A DNA stretch of 18,608 nucleotides from Leptospira sp. (GTDB lineage Bacteria > Spirochaetota > Leptospiria > Leptospirales > Leptospiraceae), in assembly GCA_016742255.1 (NCBI GenBank), contig JACVCB010000045.1, forward strand, positions 1 through 18,608, in the 5' to 3' direction. A program made the translations under genes and the position numbers. This document shows positions 7,457 through 15,571 of the stretch, in pieces (position 1 is the first letter of the stretch; each line of letters starts with the position of its first letter). The notes beneath the pieces were generated by a model. That model made no database searches. It saw only the letters and a list, made by a program, of their open reading frames with translations, and was not told where the DNA came from.

Positions 7457-7903
7457 TTAACCAGTGATGGAGATTCCAGTTGTCCTTTGGCCTAAATTTT
7501 GTTGTGGAGATTGTGGTTCTTTTTTCTCCAACTCTTCCCAGGAAACTTTTAGTTCTCCTAAAATTTTAATGCACTCATCAATGATCGCCTTGTCCTTACG
7601 CATATTTGCTTCGAGTAGTCTTTTTTTGAGATAAATGTACAAGGACAAAAGGTTATTTGCGACTTCTTTCCCCTCTTCCATATTGAGTGACAAAAGTAAT
7701 TCTGTGATGATGTCTTGGGTTTTGATGATGTTGTTGTTTACGACATCATACTTTCTTGGAGTCATATTGTCTTTTGCAACACCAAGGAAACGAATGGCCC
7801 CATCAAATAACATGACAATCAATTTGATTTGGCTAACGGTAGAGATCTCGTTGGCTTTGTATTCATTGTAAGCTGAGGCACCGGTTTTTCTCGCAAGCGA
7901 CAT
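7457..7903 (-). CDS. fliS: Flagellar export chaperone FliS
   Basis: A 148-residue protein matching FliS. The N-terminal block AYNEYKANEISTVSQIKLIV-MLFDGAIRFL (residues 11-40) is the family signature, with the remaining helices NNNIIKTQDIITELLLSLN and LLSLYIYLKKRLLEAN. A Gln/Pro-rich tail follows the helical bundle. FliS binds the C-terminus of flagellin in the cytoplasm, prevents early polymerisation and delivers it to the FlhA export gate. In spirochetes the filament is periplasmic. The start at 7903 is chosen because CAGGAG stands a few bases upstream and the family N-terminus begins here. A longer frame from 8029 would add 42 unrelated residues and run into the divergent purN gene. A candidate sigma-28 promoter lies directly upstream. 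Confidence 0.92.
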   Translation of the reverse strand: MSLARKTGASAYNEYKANEISTVSQIKLIVMLFDGAIRFLGVAKDNMTPRKYDVVNNNIIKTQDIITELLLSLNMEEGKEVANNLLSLYIYLKKRLLEANMRKDKAIIDECIKILGELKVSWEELEKKEPQSPQQNLGQRTTGISITG

Positions 7904-7922
7904 TTTTTTCTCCTGTGTATTC

Positions 7923-7949
7923 CCATCGACCAAAAAGGATACTTGCTTA
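7923..7949 (-). promoter_or_regulatory. Candidate sigma-28 (FliA) promoter for fliS
   Basis: On the minus strand TAAGCAAG is followed after exactly 11 bases by GTCGATGG. The sigma-28 consensus is TAAAGTTT, 11 bases, GCCGATAA. The -10 element matches five of eight positions including the central CGAT, and the -35 matches TAA of TAAA. Transcription would begin near 7915, leaving a short leader that contains the CAGGAG ribosome site. The match is partial, but spacing and position fit a late flagellar gene. Confidence 0.35.
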
Positions 7950-7980
7950 ATGATCCATCTGAATATTCTTAGATTATCAC

Positions 7981-8595
7981 ATGGGAAAAACAAAACGTGT
8001 TGTTTTTTTGGCTTCAGGCAGAGGGTCAAATTTTTCGGCTTCGGTCGAATTTATCCGTAAAAAGAAGCTGAAATTAGACATCCAGGCATTAGTTTCCGAC
8101 AATCCAGAAGCTAAAGCCCTTTCCATCGCTAAAAAATTCGGGATTTCCACCAAAGTGATCCCATACCATACATACACGTCCAAATTGGACTACCACAGAG
8201 ACTTACTCCACCAAGTGGAATCCTATTCCCCAGACCTGATTGTTGCCTGCGGGTATATGAGGATTCTCAAGCCTGACTTTGTCGGTCGTTTTCCAAACCA
8301 AATCATCAATGTCCACCCAAGCCTACTACCAGCCTTCCCTGGGCTCGATTCCCAAAAACAGGCCTTGGAATATGGAGTCAAAATTGCAGGTTGCACTGTA
8401 CATTTTGTTTGGGAAGGAGTGGATACAGGCCCCATCATTTTACAAAAAGCGATTGCCATTCGCCCTGAATGGACTGAAAAAGAATTATCCTTGGCAATCC
8501 TTAAGGAAGAACACAAAGCCCTTCCCCTCGCTATACAACTGTTTTGTGAAGATAAATTAAAAATCAAAGAACGAAAGGTAGAAATCCTAAAATGA
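7981..8595 (+). CDS. purN: Phosphoribosylglycinamide formyltransferase (GART)
   Basis: A 204-residue PurN. It transfers the formyl group of 10-formyl-tetrahydrofolate to glycinamide ribonucleotide, the third step of purine synthesis, in the cytoplasm. The phosphate-binding loop SGRGSN is at residues 12-17. The catalytic triad is visible as Asn110 and His112 in [12 protein letters not shown] and Asp148 in EGVDTGP. CGYMRIL (90-96) and TVHFV (139-143) are also standard. Length is normal. The gene is divergent from fliS, with a 77-nt gap. Its last four bases overlap the purH start (ATGA), so the two steps that use formyl-folate are encoded as a coupled pair. Confidence 0.96.
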   Translation: MGKTKRVVFLASGRGSNFSASVEFIRKKKLKLDIQALVSDNPEAKALSIAKKFGISTKVIPYHTYTSKLDYHRDLLHQVESYSPDLIVACGYMRILKPDFVGRFPNQIINVHPSLLPAFPGLDSQKQALEYGVKIAGCTVHFVWEGVDTGPIILQKAIAIRPEWTEKELSLAILKEEHKALPLAIQLFCEDKLKIKERKVEILK

Positions 8596-10133
8596 TCCAA
8601 ATCAAAAGAGCACTTGTTTCTGTTTCTGATAAAACAGGAATCACTGAAATCTGTTCCTTCCTTGCGAAAAACGGAGTGGAAATTTTGTCCACTGGTGGAA
8701 CGTATGATGCTTTATCAAAGGCCGGCATCCCTGTCAAAAAGGTAGATGAGTTTACTGGTTTTCCAGAAATCTTACATGGCCGAGTGAAAACCCTCCACCC
8801 TAAAATACACGGTGGATTACTTGGTGATACAACCAATCCTGACCATGTAAAACAAATGGAAACCAATGGAATTGTACCAATTACTCTCGTGATTGTCAAT
8901 TTGTACCCTTTTGTAAAAACTGTAATGAAACCAGATGTGACTCTCGAAGACGCGATCGAGAACATTGATATCGGTGGACCATCTATGTTACGTTCGGCGG
9001 CTAAAAACCACAAAAATGTTGTCGTTTTAACAGATCCAAAAGATTACGAATCCTTCCAGACAGAATTTACGGCTAACTCGGGAAAAATCTCTAGAGAAAC
9101 TGCTTTTGGTTATGCGGCAAAAGTGTTTTCAGAAACAGCATCCTATGATTCAGCAATCTCAACCTACTTCAATAAACGTTTAGGTATCAAATACCCTGAC
9201 AAAATCACATTTGCATTTAATAAAAAACAAAAACTTCGTTATGGTGAAAACCCACACCAAGATGCTGCATTTTACGAACCTTTGTTCCTTAAATCTCAAT
9301 TTGAAGCCTTACAAGGAAAAGAACTTTCCTTTAACAATATGTTAGATTTTGATGCAGCTTTCCACGTGGCAAGTTTACTTCCGAAAAATGCAGTATCCAT
9401 TGTAAAACACCTAAATCCATGCGGAATCGCATTTGGAGAAACTGTTTTGGAGTCTTTTGAACTCGCAAGGAAAACGGATCCAATATCAGCATTTGGTGGA
9501 ATCATTGGAATCCATGGACGAGTGGAAAAAGAGGCGGCAGAGGAAATCACAAAGAACTTTGTAGAAGGGGTGATTGCAGAAAGTTTTTCAAACGAAGCAT
9601 TAGAAATTTTCTCAAAAAAACCGAACATTCGTTTAATCCCAATTGCAAAGTTTGATGAAGCACTTGATGAATTGGATTTACGATCCCTTCACCATGGCCT
9701 TCTCATCCAAAACAGAGATTATGACCTCATCACCAAAGACAAATTGAAAATCGTTTCGAAAAAACAACCAACGGAAGACGATTTGGAAGGATTGATGTTT
9801 GCATGGAATTGTGTGAAGTTTATCAAATCCAATGCTATTGTGTACACTGACCAAAATTCAACACTTGGAATTGGTGCAGGCCAAATGTCTCGGGTGGATT
9901 CTGTTGAACTTGGGGCAATGAAAGCGCAGAAAGTAGGACTATCCGTTGTAGGATCCTATGTCGGAAGTGATGCATTTTTTCCATTCCGTGATGGGATTGA
10001 TGCCATTGCAAAAGTTGGTGCAAAAGCAATCATCCAACCAGGTGGTTCCATTCGAGACGAAGAAGTAATCCAAGCTGCGGACGAACATGGACTCATCATG
10101 GTCTTCACAGGAATGAGGCATTTCCGTCACTAA
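8592..10133 (+). CDS. purH: Bifunctional AICAR formyltransferase / IMP cyclohydrolase
   Basis: A 513-residue PurH of normal length that carries out the last two steps to IMP. The N-terminal MGS-like cyclohydrolase domain begins [11 protein letters not shown] and contains STGGTYDAL and [19 protein letters not shown]. The C-terminal transformylase domain contains RYGENPHQ and KHLNPCG, with Lys272 and His273 at the conserved formyl-transfer positions and Asn275-Pro-Cys-Gly following. [17 protein letters not shown] and the final [11 protein letters not shown] and [11 protein letters not shown] blocks are all intact. The ATG overlaps the purN stop. The stop in turn overlaps the start of the next gene by one base (TAATG), indicating one polycistronic unit. 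Confidence 0.97.
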   Translation: MIQIKRALVSVSDKTGITEICSFLAKNGVEILSTGGTYDALSKAGIPVKKVDEFTGFPEILHGRVKTLHPKIHGGLLGDTTNPDHVKQMETNGIVPITLVIVNLYPFVKTVMKPDVTLEDAIENIDIGGPSMLRSAAKNHKNVVVLTDPKDYESFQTEFTANSGKISRETAFGYAAKVFSETASYDSAISTYFNKRLGIKYPDKITFAFNKKQKLRYGENPHQDAAFYEPLFLKSQFEALQGKELSFNNMLDFDAAFHVASLLPKNAVSIVKHLNPCGIAFGETVLESFELARKTDPISAFGGIIGIHGRVEKEAAEEITKNFVEGVIAESFSNEALEIFSKKPNIRLIPIAKFDEALDELDLRSLHHGLLIQNRDYDLITKDKLKIVSKKQPTEDDLEGLMFAWNCVKFIKSNAIVYTDQNSTLGIGAGQMSRVDSVELGAMKAQKVGLSVVGSYVGSDAFFPFRDGIDAIAKVGAKAIIQPGGSIRDEEVIQAADEHGLIMVFTGMRHFRH

Positions 10134-10846
10134 TGGAATTTTTTCTTTTCCTTCTCTTTCTTATCTGTTTTGGACTGCTGACTTCCGTAATATCCTATTA
10201 CGTAAAAATTTTATTTTTTTCAGCGAAGTCCAATTACCGAAGAGAGGAACTAACAGACATTCGAGGGGATGTCATACGCATCTTCCTCGATTTGTTAGAA
10301 TCAAGTGGGAACATTCTGTACGGGAGTTTGGCTTTTTTGGGAAGTGCCCTCTTTGTATGGCTTTGGTCCCTACTTGGTTCGTTACTCGGAGAAAAAGGTC
10401 CAGGGGTATTTGAACATATCTTCCATATGCCGATTTTCTTTTTGGCCTTATTTTTTTCTTATCCTGTCTTAAAAGAAGCCTACCAGGAACAGTCTTTATT
10501 AGGTCTAGCCAAACCCGTTTTGTCGGGGTTTGCCCTTGGTAATTTGTCGAGTGGAGCCGTACATTACGGTCTCGACAGGGATTTGTATTTTTTATTCTAC
10601 CTACTCCTCTTCTTTTTACAAATACCTGTACTTGTTTTCCTTTGGAACCAAGAACCAATTTTTGGGGTCAGTTTTGAACCCGCACCTTCCTACGAAGAGG
10701 AAACAGATTGGGGAGGCTCAAATTCCTTCGAAGACGCCTATGAAGAGAATGGAACAAGCGCTGATGATTTGGAAGAAAATCCCTTTGCCAATGAAACGGA
10801 CTCCTATGGGCTCGGGGACGATCCCTTCTCGGATGAATTTAAGTGA
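10133..10846 (+). CDS. Membrane protein with acidic cytoplasmic-type tail, unknown function
   Basis: A 237-residue protein I do not recognise. Hydrophobic segments lie at about 3-25, 62-84, 96-113 and 150-170, suggesting four membrane helices. From about residue 184 to the end it is strongly acidic and low-complexity, rich in Glu, Asp, Ser and Asn, with two similar NPF/DPF-containing repeats (EENPFANE and GDDPFSDE). The start overlaps the purH stop (TAATG), and the ribosome site would lie within the end of purH. There is no hint of a purine-related role; the tight packing suggests only shared transcription. Confidence 0.8.
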   Translation: MEFFLFLLFLICFGLLTSVISYYVKILFFSAKSNYRREELTDIRGDVIRIFLDLLESSGNILYGSLAFLGSALFVWLWSLLGSLLGEKGPGVFEHIFHMPIFFLALFFSYPVLKEAYQEQSLLGLAKPVLSGFALGNLSSGAVHYGLDRDLYFLFYLLLFFLQIPVLVFLWNQEPIFGVSFEPAPSYEEETDWGGSNSFEDAYEENGTSADDLEENPFANETDSYGLGDDPFSDEFK

Positions 10847-10889
10847 GAAACAAGTTCTCTTTTTTAGGAGAATGGCCGATAGAAATGTT

Positions 10890-11561
10890 ATGAAGAAATA
10901 TCTGCTAGTCCTCCTATTTTGTTTTCCTGGTTATCTATTTTCGCAAACAGAAATACCAAATACCTTGGATGGATTTGCGGAAGCCTCATGGGGGATGACC
11001 TTCGAATCCATCCGCGAGAAATTCCTTTCCATGGCGACAAACCCAGAATCCAAAGAGAAAATTGAAATCTTAAATGAAAAAAAAGATGTCAGTTTGCTCA
11101 TCCGCCGGAATGGAATCCTTTACCTCTATCGTTTTTATAAAACCCCAGAACTCTTAAAAGAAGTCCGTCCCAAAAGGGAAGGACAACCAGAAACGGATCC
11201 AACGATTGATGGCCAAACCGAGTTCCGAGAAAACGGAATTCTATTTTCTGTAGGAGTGACTTTCAATTTGGTCCCTACTGACAAAATCAAAGAGAAACTT
11301 GAGAAAAAATATGGAAAACCAAGAAAGGAATCCATAGGGGATGACAAAGTTTCAGGAGCAGCGATTTGGGAACTGGTGGAACGCCGGGAAAACCCTCCAA
11401 GGGGTGGATTTGCTGTCGTTTGGCGTGAAGGTTACAAAAAAATCCCTTATACACGACGCATTGATTACTTTTCAGCCAATATCCGAGACATCATCGCAAA
11501 AGATTACGTGGATTTCTTCAGTGTACAAGAAACAAAAACCTTGCGGGATTTAATCCCGTAG
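10890..11561 (+). CDS. Secreted/periplasmic protein, unknown function (WGM motif family)
   Basis: A 223-residue protein with a signal peptide ([17 protein letters not shown], cleavage expected before Gln-Thr at about residue 19). The mature part begins with [18 protein letters not shown], a pattern in which a Trp-Gly-Met turn precedes a helix. It recurs in spirochete exported proteins of unknown role, as I recall. The rest alternates strands and charged helices ([17 protein letters not shown]), with no catalytic motif. An alternative ATG at 10872 would add six residues (MADRNV) and sits one base after AGGAG, too close for normal use; the 10890 start gives a standard signal peptide but a long 19-nt gap to that site. 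The N-terminus is therefore uncertain. It follows the membrane gene by 43 nt. Confidence 0.72.
   Translation: MKKYLLVLLFCFPGYLFSQTEIPNTLDGFAEASWGMTFESIREKFLSMATNPESKEKIEILNEKKDVSLLIRRNGILYLYRFYKTPELLKEVRPKREGQPETDPTIDGQTEFRENGILFSVGVTFNLVPTDKIKEKLEKKYGKPRKESIGDDKVSGAAIWELVERRENPPRGGFAVVWREGYKKIPYTRRIDYFSANIRDIIAKDYVDFFSVQETKTLRDLIP
11544..11558. repeat. Palindrome over the last codons before the transaldolase leader
   Basis: CGGGATT-T-AATCCCG is a perfect inverted repeat ending directly before the TAG stop (11559-11561). As RNA it would form a 5-bp GC-rich stem with a 5-nt loop. No T-run follows, so it is not a standard terminator. Confidence 0.4.
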
Positions 11562-11579
11562 TTACCCTGTCCCTCTGAG

Positions 11580-11601
11580 GCTCGGATCTAGAGTTCCGAG
11601 C
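11580..11601 (+). promoter_or_regulatory. Hairpin directly upstream of the transaldolase ribosome site
   Basis: GCTCGGA (11580-11586) pairs with TCCGAGC (11595-11601) around an 8-nt loop in which a further C-G pair can form. The GAGG ribosome site begins at 11605 and the ATG is at 11614. Without a T-run it is not a terminator. It could modulate translation or mark a processed 5' end between the upstream operon and the transaldolase. Confidence 0.45.
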
Positions 11602-11613
11602 AGACGAGGCAAA

Positions 11614-12258
11614 ATGAATTTATTTTTAGACACAGCCAACATTGACGAAATCAAAAAAGTCCATGAATTAGGCTTACTTGACGGTATCACCACTAACCCA
11701 TCCATCATTGCAAAATCAGGCCGCAAATTCACAGAAGTCATCAAAGAAATCTGTAGTTTTGTAAAAGGACCTGTGAGTGCTGAAGTTCTTGCAACTGATG
11801 CCCCTACAATGATCAAAGAAGGTTTAGAACTTTCTAAAATTGCTGAAAACGTAGTCGTAAAAGTGCCTTTAATCCCTGAAGGGATCAAAGCAGTCAATGC
11901 GTTTGCAGAAAAAGGGATCCAAACAAACGTTACACTTTGTTTTACAGCAAACCAAGCGTTACTTGCAGCAAAAGCAGGAGCAAGTTTTATTTCTCCATTC
12001 GTTGGCCGATTGGATGATGTTGGTTATGATGGACTCGATCTGATTTCTGAGATCCGTGAAATCTATGATAATTATGGAATCGAAACACAAATCCTTGCTG
12101 CATCGGTTCGCCATCCGATTCATTTCAAAGAAGTTGCGTTACGTGGAGCTGATTGTGTGACTTTACCATACTCTGTATTTGAAATGTTATTCAAACACCC
12201 ACTAACAGATAGTGGTCTTGCTAAATTTGTGGAAGACTCAAAAAAACTAAATTGGTAA
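11614..12258 (+). CDS. tal: Transaldolase (small FSA/TalC type)
   Basis: A 214-residue enzyme of the short transaldolase / fructose-6-phosphate aldolase group. Key sites are Asp6 (FLDTAN), GITTNPSII (24-32), the Schiff-base lysine Lys83 in [24 protein letters not shown] (107-123), SPFVGRLDD and AASVRHP. The enzyme moves a dihydroxyacetone unit between sugar phosphates in the non-oxidative pentose phosphate pathway, in the cytoplasm. Members of this short type can instead be fructose-6-phosphate aldolases, and the sequence alone does not fully settle which. A GAGG ribosome site precedes the ATG by five bases and a hairpin stands just before it. The gene converges on the HPP-family gene, with one base between the two stop codons. 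Confidence 0.93.
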   Translation: MNLFLDTANIDEIKKVHELGLLDGITTNPSIIAKSGRKFTEVIKEICSFVKGPVSAEVLATDAPTMIKEGLELSKIAENVVVKVPLIPEGIKAVNAFAEKGIQTNVTLCFTANQALLAAKAGASFISPFVGRLDDVGYDGLDLISEIREIYDNYGIETQILAASVRHPIHFKEVALRGADCVTLPYSVFEMLFKHPLTDSGLAKFVEDSKKLNW

Positions 12259-12259
12259 T

Positions 12260-12763
12260 CTAAAACCAAACCACCGGATACTTCCGGTGGTGCACTAAAT
12301 TGTTCACAACAAGAGCATTTACTAACAGCACAAACACCCCTACCATAACTGGGAAAAAAATAAAATCCACTCCTACTCCTCCAATCACACCAATGAGTGC
12401 TGTGGCCCCTCCTGGTGGGTGTAAGGTATGAGTCAGGTACATCACAAGAATCGATAACCCTACCGATAAACCAATTGTGAAAAAATTGGTCCCAAACAGA
12501 TACACAAGTAAAACAGCAATCATTGCTGATAAAAGATGACCACCAATCAAATTTCTTGGTTGTGATAAAGGTGCATCAGGGACAGCAAATAACAATACCG
12601 AAGTGGCACCAAAGGATCCTATGAGAAGGGTATGACCAGAAAGATTGGTGATGATTAAAATCGACCAAATGGAAATCGTACTACTTAAAAAACTCCAGAT
12701 CGCAAATCGATAGGATAATTTGTTCCGTTTTGCAAGAAGTGGCGCCTTAATTTTGTAAGGAAT
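12260..12763 (-). CDS. HPP family integral membrane protein with a probable non-AUG start
   Basis: A membrane protein of the HPP family (named after its His-Pro-Pro motif). Conserved blocks are LIGSFGATSVLLFAVPD, SQPRNLIGGHLLSA and THTLHPPGGATALIG, with His115-Pro-Pro numbered from the proposed start. Four to five hydrophobic segments are visible. Cyanobacterial and chloroplast members have been linked to nitrite transport; the role here is unknown. The homology clearly extends upstream of the first standard start (TTG at 12595), which would delete the first membrane region and half of the LIGSFG block. The frame stays open back to a TGA near 12810 but holds no ATG, GTG or TTG. I propose ATT at 12763, 10 nt after the stop of the preceding gene, giving 167 residues. 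CTG at 12784 is an alternative. Confidence 0.75.
   Translation of the reverse strand: MPYKIKAPLLAKRNKLSYRFAIWSFLSSTISIWSILIITNLSGHTLLIGSFGATSVLLFAVPDAPLSQPRNLIGGHLLSAMIAVLLVYLFGTNFFTIGLSVGLSILVMYLTHTLHPPGGATALIGVIGGVGVDFIFFPVMVGVFVLLVNALVVNNLVHHRKYPVVWF
12261..12291 (-). terminator. Intrinsic terminator of the HPP gene, inside its coding end
   Basis: ACCACCGGA (12270-12278) and TCCGGTGGT (12283-12291) form a perfect 9-bp stem with a TACT loop. On the minus strand it is followed by TTTGGTTTTAG, which encodes the last residues and includes the stop codon. On the plus strand no T-run follows, so it is weaker for the transaldolase transcript, although that transcript passes through it at once after its stop. 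Confidence 0.7.
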
Positions 12764-12773
12764 ATTCTTAAAT

Positions 12774-13799
12774 CTACTTTTCAGCGGTATTGATCCAAAT
12801 TTCTTTCATCTGGTCTACAAAACAAAATGCAGATTGGTGAGATGCATCATTAAACAAATCACAAGTATTTGGCGTATTCCAATTGAGTGTTTTTGCATCA
12901 TATTGTTTTGCCAATGTTTCAACTTTATCCCACCAAACTTCTTTTATATGAAATTTTTCATAATAAGAATAATACTCTGGAAAAACTTTTGGCCACAATA
13001 CCAAGGTTTTGATTTTTTTCTCTTTTGTGATTTTTAATATTTTTTCTACATACGGAAATTGGGATGACCCAATGGAATAGGATCTCATGTACAAATTCCC
13101 GATTCGAATTGTATCATTTTTAATTTTTTCAATTGGATTGGATTGTACACCATACATCAAATATTCACCCTTCGTATAATTGATGAGTTGGAATTCTTTG
13201 TTGTGTGAAGATTTGTATTCTTTTAGTTTTCCCTGTTTGAGCCTGGACGTAAAAAGAGATAAATTGAATTCAATACTTCGGATGGCAAATACTCGATCTA
13301 AAAGGTAATCCCATTTTTCTTTGAATGGGACATCTTCCCAAACAGTCTCAATGCAATTGGAATCACATCCCATTCGTAAAAATGGAGATAGAATAAATCC
13401 TTTGGAATCATCAAAGGCCTCTGGACTTAAAGAAAGAATGACAAAATCAGGAGTGACACCGGATTCCAATATTTCTTGGAACTGAATATAGGAATTCATT
13501 GGAATTCCTTGTGGGCTACTGAAGTTATAGAGTGTCCAATTTTTTTTATAGGGTTCAGGGATTCCAATTTCTGAAAAAGGATAGGAACGAGAGTCTCCAA
13601 AAACCAAAGTCAGTTTTTTTTCCTTCAAATCTGGATCTTTGAGCAAACGATCTTTTAATACCTTTCTCTGAAAGTAAAAAACCGAATTCCCTGCTTGCAA
13701 AAATTCATCATGAAAGACGGGTAATAAAAAAATTTTATCTATGACAAAGATAAATAAAAAGAGAACAACTGGATAAAATAAAAATGGTTTTGATTTCAA
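12774..13799 (-). CDS. DUF1574-type SGNH-like envelope protein
   Basis: A 341-residue protein resembling the Leptospira DUF1574 family. A single hydrophobic segment (residues 8-28) is an uncleaved signal anchor or signal peptide. LTLVFGDSRSYPFSE contains a Gly-Asp-Ser with candidate nucleophile Ser70, and NDASHQ near the C-terminus gives Asp318 and His321, the DxxH of SGNH hydrolases. FVILSLSPEAFD (about 120-131) fits the central strand. Related SGNH-like proteins modify cell-surface polysaccharides or act as esterases; the substrate is unknown and activity is inferred from motifs only. The start is TTG at 13799, preceded by AGGGGA nine bases upstream; no ATG lies in frame before it. The gene follows the pseudouridine synthase by 56 nt and precedes the HPP gene, so the three may form an operon. 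Confidence 0.8.
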   Translation of the reverse strand: MKSKPFLFYPVVLFLFIFVIDKIFLLPVFHDEFLQAGNSVFYFQRKVLKDRLLKDPDLKEKKLTLVFGDSRSYPFSEIGIPEPYKKNWTLYNFSSPQGIPMNSYIQFQEILESGVTPDFVILSLSPEAFDDSKGFILSPFLRMGCDSNCIETVWEDVPFKEKWDYLLDRVFAIRSIEFNLSLFTSRLKQGKLKEYKSSHNKEFQLINYTKGEYLMYGVQSNPIEKIKNDTIRIGNLYMRSYSIGSSQFPYVEKILKITKEKKIKTLVLWPKVFPEYYSYYEKFHIKEVWWDKVETLAKQYDAKTLNWNTPNTCDLFNDASHQSAFCFVDQMKEIWINTAEK

Positions 13800-13855
13800 A
13801 AAAACAAATCCCCTAACCTCACCATTTTATGAGTCGAGTGGATTCTTCAACCAAA

Positions 13856-14599
13856 TTAAGAACTTGGATTCCCTAGAACTTGTCCTTCCGTGACCACTTT
13901 GTATTTTCCTTCTTCCAAATGAAAATTGCGAAGATCCAATTTACCAATCCGAATTCGATACAAATCAAGAACAACTAAATCCTTTGTTTTACACATCCTG
14001 CGAATTTGTCTTTTTTTCCCTTCTTTTAAGACAATGCTAAGGTAACTTGTAAACCCAGGTTGGGTTTTTTCAGGAACCACATTGGCTGGTTTTACAGAAA
14101 GTGCACGTAGGGTTTCTCCCCCTTCTCTAACACCTAACATAAATTCTTCGGCAATTTTTTTCCAACTCACAGGCTGTTTTAAACTAATGATGTATTCTTT
14201 ATCGATTTTGTTTTTGGGATGTGTTACTTTTTGGATAAAATTCCCATCGATGGACAAAAGGATGAGGCCCCTTGAATCTAAATCCAAACGGCCCGCATAA
14301 TTATACTTTTGGAACGATTCTGGTAATAATGTGAAGATGGTATTCTCATGGTGTTTGTCTTCATGGGATGTGAGAAATCCAGCGGGTTTATTAAACGCTA
14401 TGATTTTTGGTCTAGAGTCAAATCCTTCCTCTTTTCCGACCGGTTTTCCATCGAATAGGATTGTGTCTTCCTCATTCACTTGGAAGGACAAATCAGTGAT
14501 CGTACTTCCGTTGATTTTGACCCGGCCCGAGAGGACCAATTCTTCCACTTTCCGTCGGGAACCTAAACCTAATTTGGCAAGAAATGCATTGATCCTCAT
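13856..14599 (-). CDS. RsuA/RluB/RluF-family rRNA pseudouridine synthase
   Basis: A 247-residue enzyme with an N-terminal S4 RNA-binding domain (MRINAFLAKLGLGSRRKVEE to about residue 50). The catalytic domain begins FNKPAGFLTS (69-78). The signature GRLDLDSRGLILL (103-115) holds the nucleophile Asp106. EGKKRQIRRMC near the C-terminus is the usual basic motif. It isomerises a uridine in ribosomal RNA. Whether the target is 16S (RsuA-like) or 23S (RluB, RluE or RluF-like) cannot be decided here. The ATG at 14599 is preceded by GGAAAAAC and is divergent from lipA with a 49-nt gap. Confidence 0.9.
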   Translation of the reverse strand: MRINAFLAKLGLGSRRKVEELVLSGRVKINGSTITDLSFQVNEEDTILFDGKPVGKEEGFDSRPKIIAFNKPAGFLTSHEDKHHENTIFTLLPESFQKYNYAGRLDLDSRGLILLSIDGNFIQKVTHPKNKIDKEYIISLKQPVSWKKIAEEFMLGVREGGETLRALSVKPANVVPEKTQPGFTSYLSIVLKEGKKRQIRRMCKTKDLVVLDLYRIRIGKLDLRNFHLEEGKYKVVTEGQVLGNPSS

Positions 14600-14648
14600 G
14601 TTTTTCCATTTTACAAAGTGGCCTCATTTCAAAAAGTCTAAAGAAGGT

Positions 14649-15569
14649 ATGAATCCACTAAAAAAGAAACCTCGCTCAAAACATTTGAACCCCACCCAAC
14701 CTCTCCCAGATTGGATGAAGGTGCGAGTGAGTTTCCCAAAAGAGTCAGATGCCTTGTCAAAAGTTCGAGCGGAAGTGGAAACCAAACAATTACACACTGT
14801 TTGTGAGTCTGCAAGTTGCCCAAACCTCAACCATTGTTGGAACCGAAAGACAGCTACCTATATGTTGGCAGGAGATATTTGCACAAGACGCTGCCAATAC
14901 TGCGATGTGGCCTTTGGTAAACCAAAATCCCTAGACATTGACGAACCAGAAAAAGTCGCAAGGTCTGTCGAAGCACTGGGACTTAAACATGTTGTTCTCA
15001 CGGCAGTCAACCGAGATGATTTAAAAGATGGTGGGGCAAACCACTTCGCAGAAACCATCACAAAAATCAAAACCTACCAACCAGAATGTTCGATCGAAGT
15101 TCTCATCCCTGATTTTAAGGCCAAAGAAGAATCCTTACAAATTCTGTATGCTGCAAAACCCAATATCATCAACCATAACATTGAAACTGTGGAACGACTT
15201 TTTCCCACCATCACTCCCCAAAAAAATTACCGAAGGTCCCTCGAAGTTTTAGCACATATTGCAAAACATGGATTCCTCACAAAAAGTGGACTGATCCTTG
15301 GACTTGGGGAAACAGAAGAAGATGTGAACCAATGTTTACAGGATTTGTACGATCATGGAGTACGAATGTTGACCATTGGGCAATACTTACAACCGGGCCC
15401 AACTCATTACCCAGTCCAAAGTTTCATTCCCCCTGAAACATTCCAAATGTGGAAAGAAACTGCTTACAAAATTGGATTTAAGACGGTCGCATCTGGACCA
15501 CTCGTCCGCTCCTCTTACCATGCAGACGAATATTTTACTGAGGATTCTCTGAATCTACCGAAAGAGTAG
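14649..15569 (+). CDS. lipA: Lipoyl synthase
   Basis: A 306-residue radical SAM enzyme that inserts two sulfurs into protein-bound octanoyl groups to make lipoate. The auxiliary 4Fe-4S cluster cysteines are Cys52, Cys57 and Cys63 (CESASCPNLNHC). The SAM cluster motif is CTRRCQYC (Cys78, Cys82, Cys85). LTAVNRDDLKDGGANHF, NHNIETVERL and LILGLGETEEDV are conserved, and the C-terminal RSSYHADE supplies the serine ligand of the auxiliary cluster. LPDWMKVRV at residues 19-27 matches the family entry into the fold. I place the start at 14649, preceded by AAGAAGG (very close spacing). An in-frame ATG at 14598 would overlap the divergent pseudouridine synthase start. No lipB or ligase gene is adjacent. 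The next gene starts two bases after the stop. Confidence 0.95.
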   Translation: MNPLKKKPRSKHLNPTQPLPDWMKVRVSFPKESDALSKVRAEVETKQLHTVCESASCPNLNHCWNRKTATYMLAGDICTRRCQYCDVAFGKPKSLDIDEPEKVARSVEALGLKHVVLTAVNRDDLKDGGANHFAETITKIKTYQPECSIEVLIPDFKAKEESLQILYAAKPNIINHNIETVERLFPTITPQKNYRRSLEVLAHIAKHGFLTKSGLILGLGETEEDVNQCLQDLYDHGVRMLTIGQYLQPGPTHYPVQSFIPPETFQMWKETAYKIGFKTVASGPLVRSSYHADEYFTEDSLNLPKE

Positions 15570-15571
15570 AT

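Noticed and set aside
7904..8029. N-terminal extension of FliS
   Set aside because: It runs through the promoter region and into purN; the start at 7903 has a proper ribosome site and family N-terminus.
8223..9013. Minus-strand frames opposite purN and purH
   Set aside because: Both plus-strand genes have intact catalytic motifs over this region; the antisense products have no motif.
10530..10889. Upstream extension of the secreted-protein frame
   Set aside because: It overlaps the membrane-protein gene in another frame, and the signal peptide marks the real start near 10890.
12260..12595. Short 111-residue HPP protein starting at TTG 12595
   Set aside because: Family homology continues in frame upstream of it, so this start cuts a conserved block and a membrane helix.
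14331..14648. Upstream extension of lipA
   Set aside because: It is antisense to the pseudouridine synthase gene and lacks similarity to lipoyl synthase.
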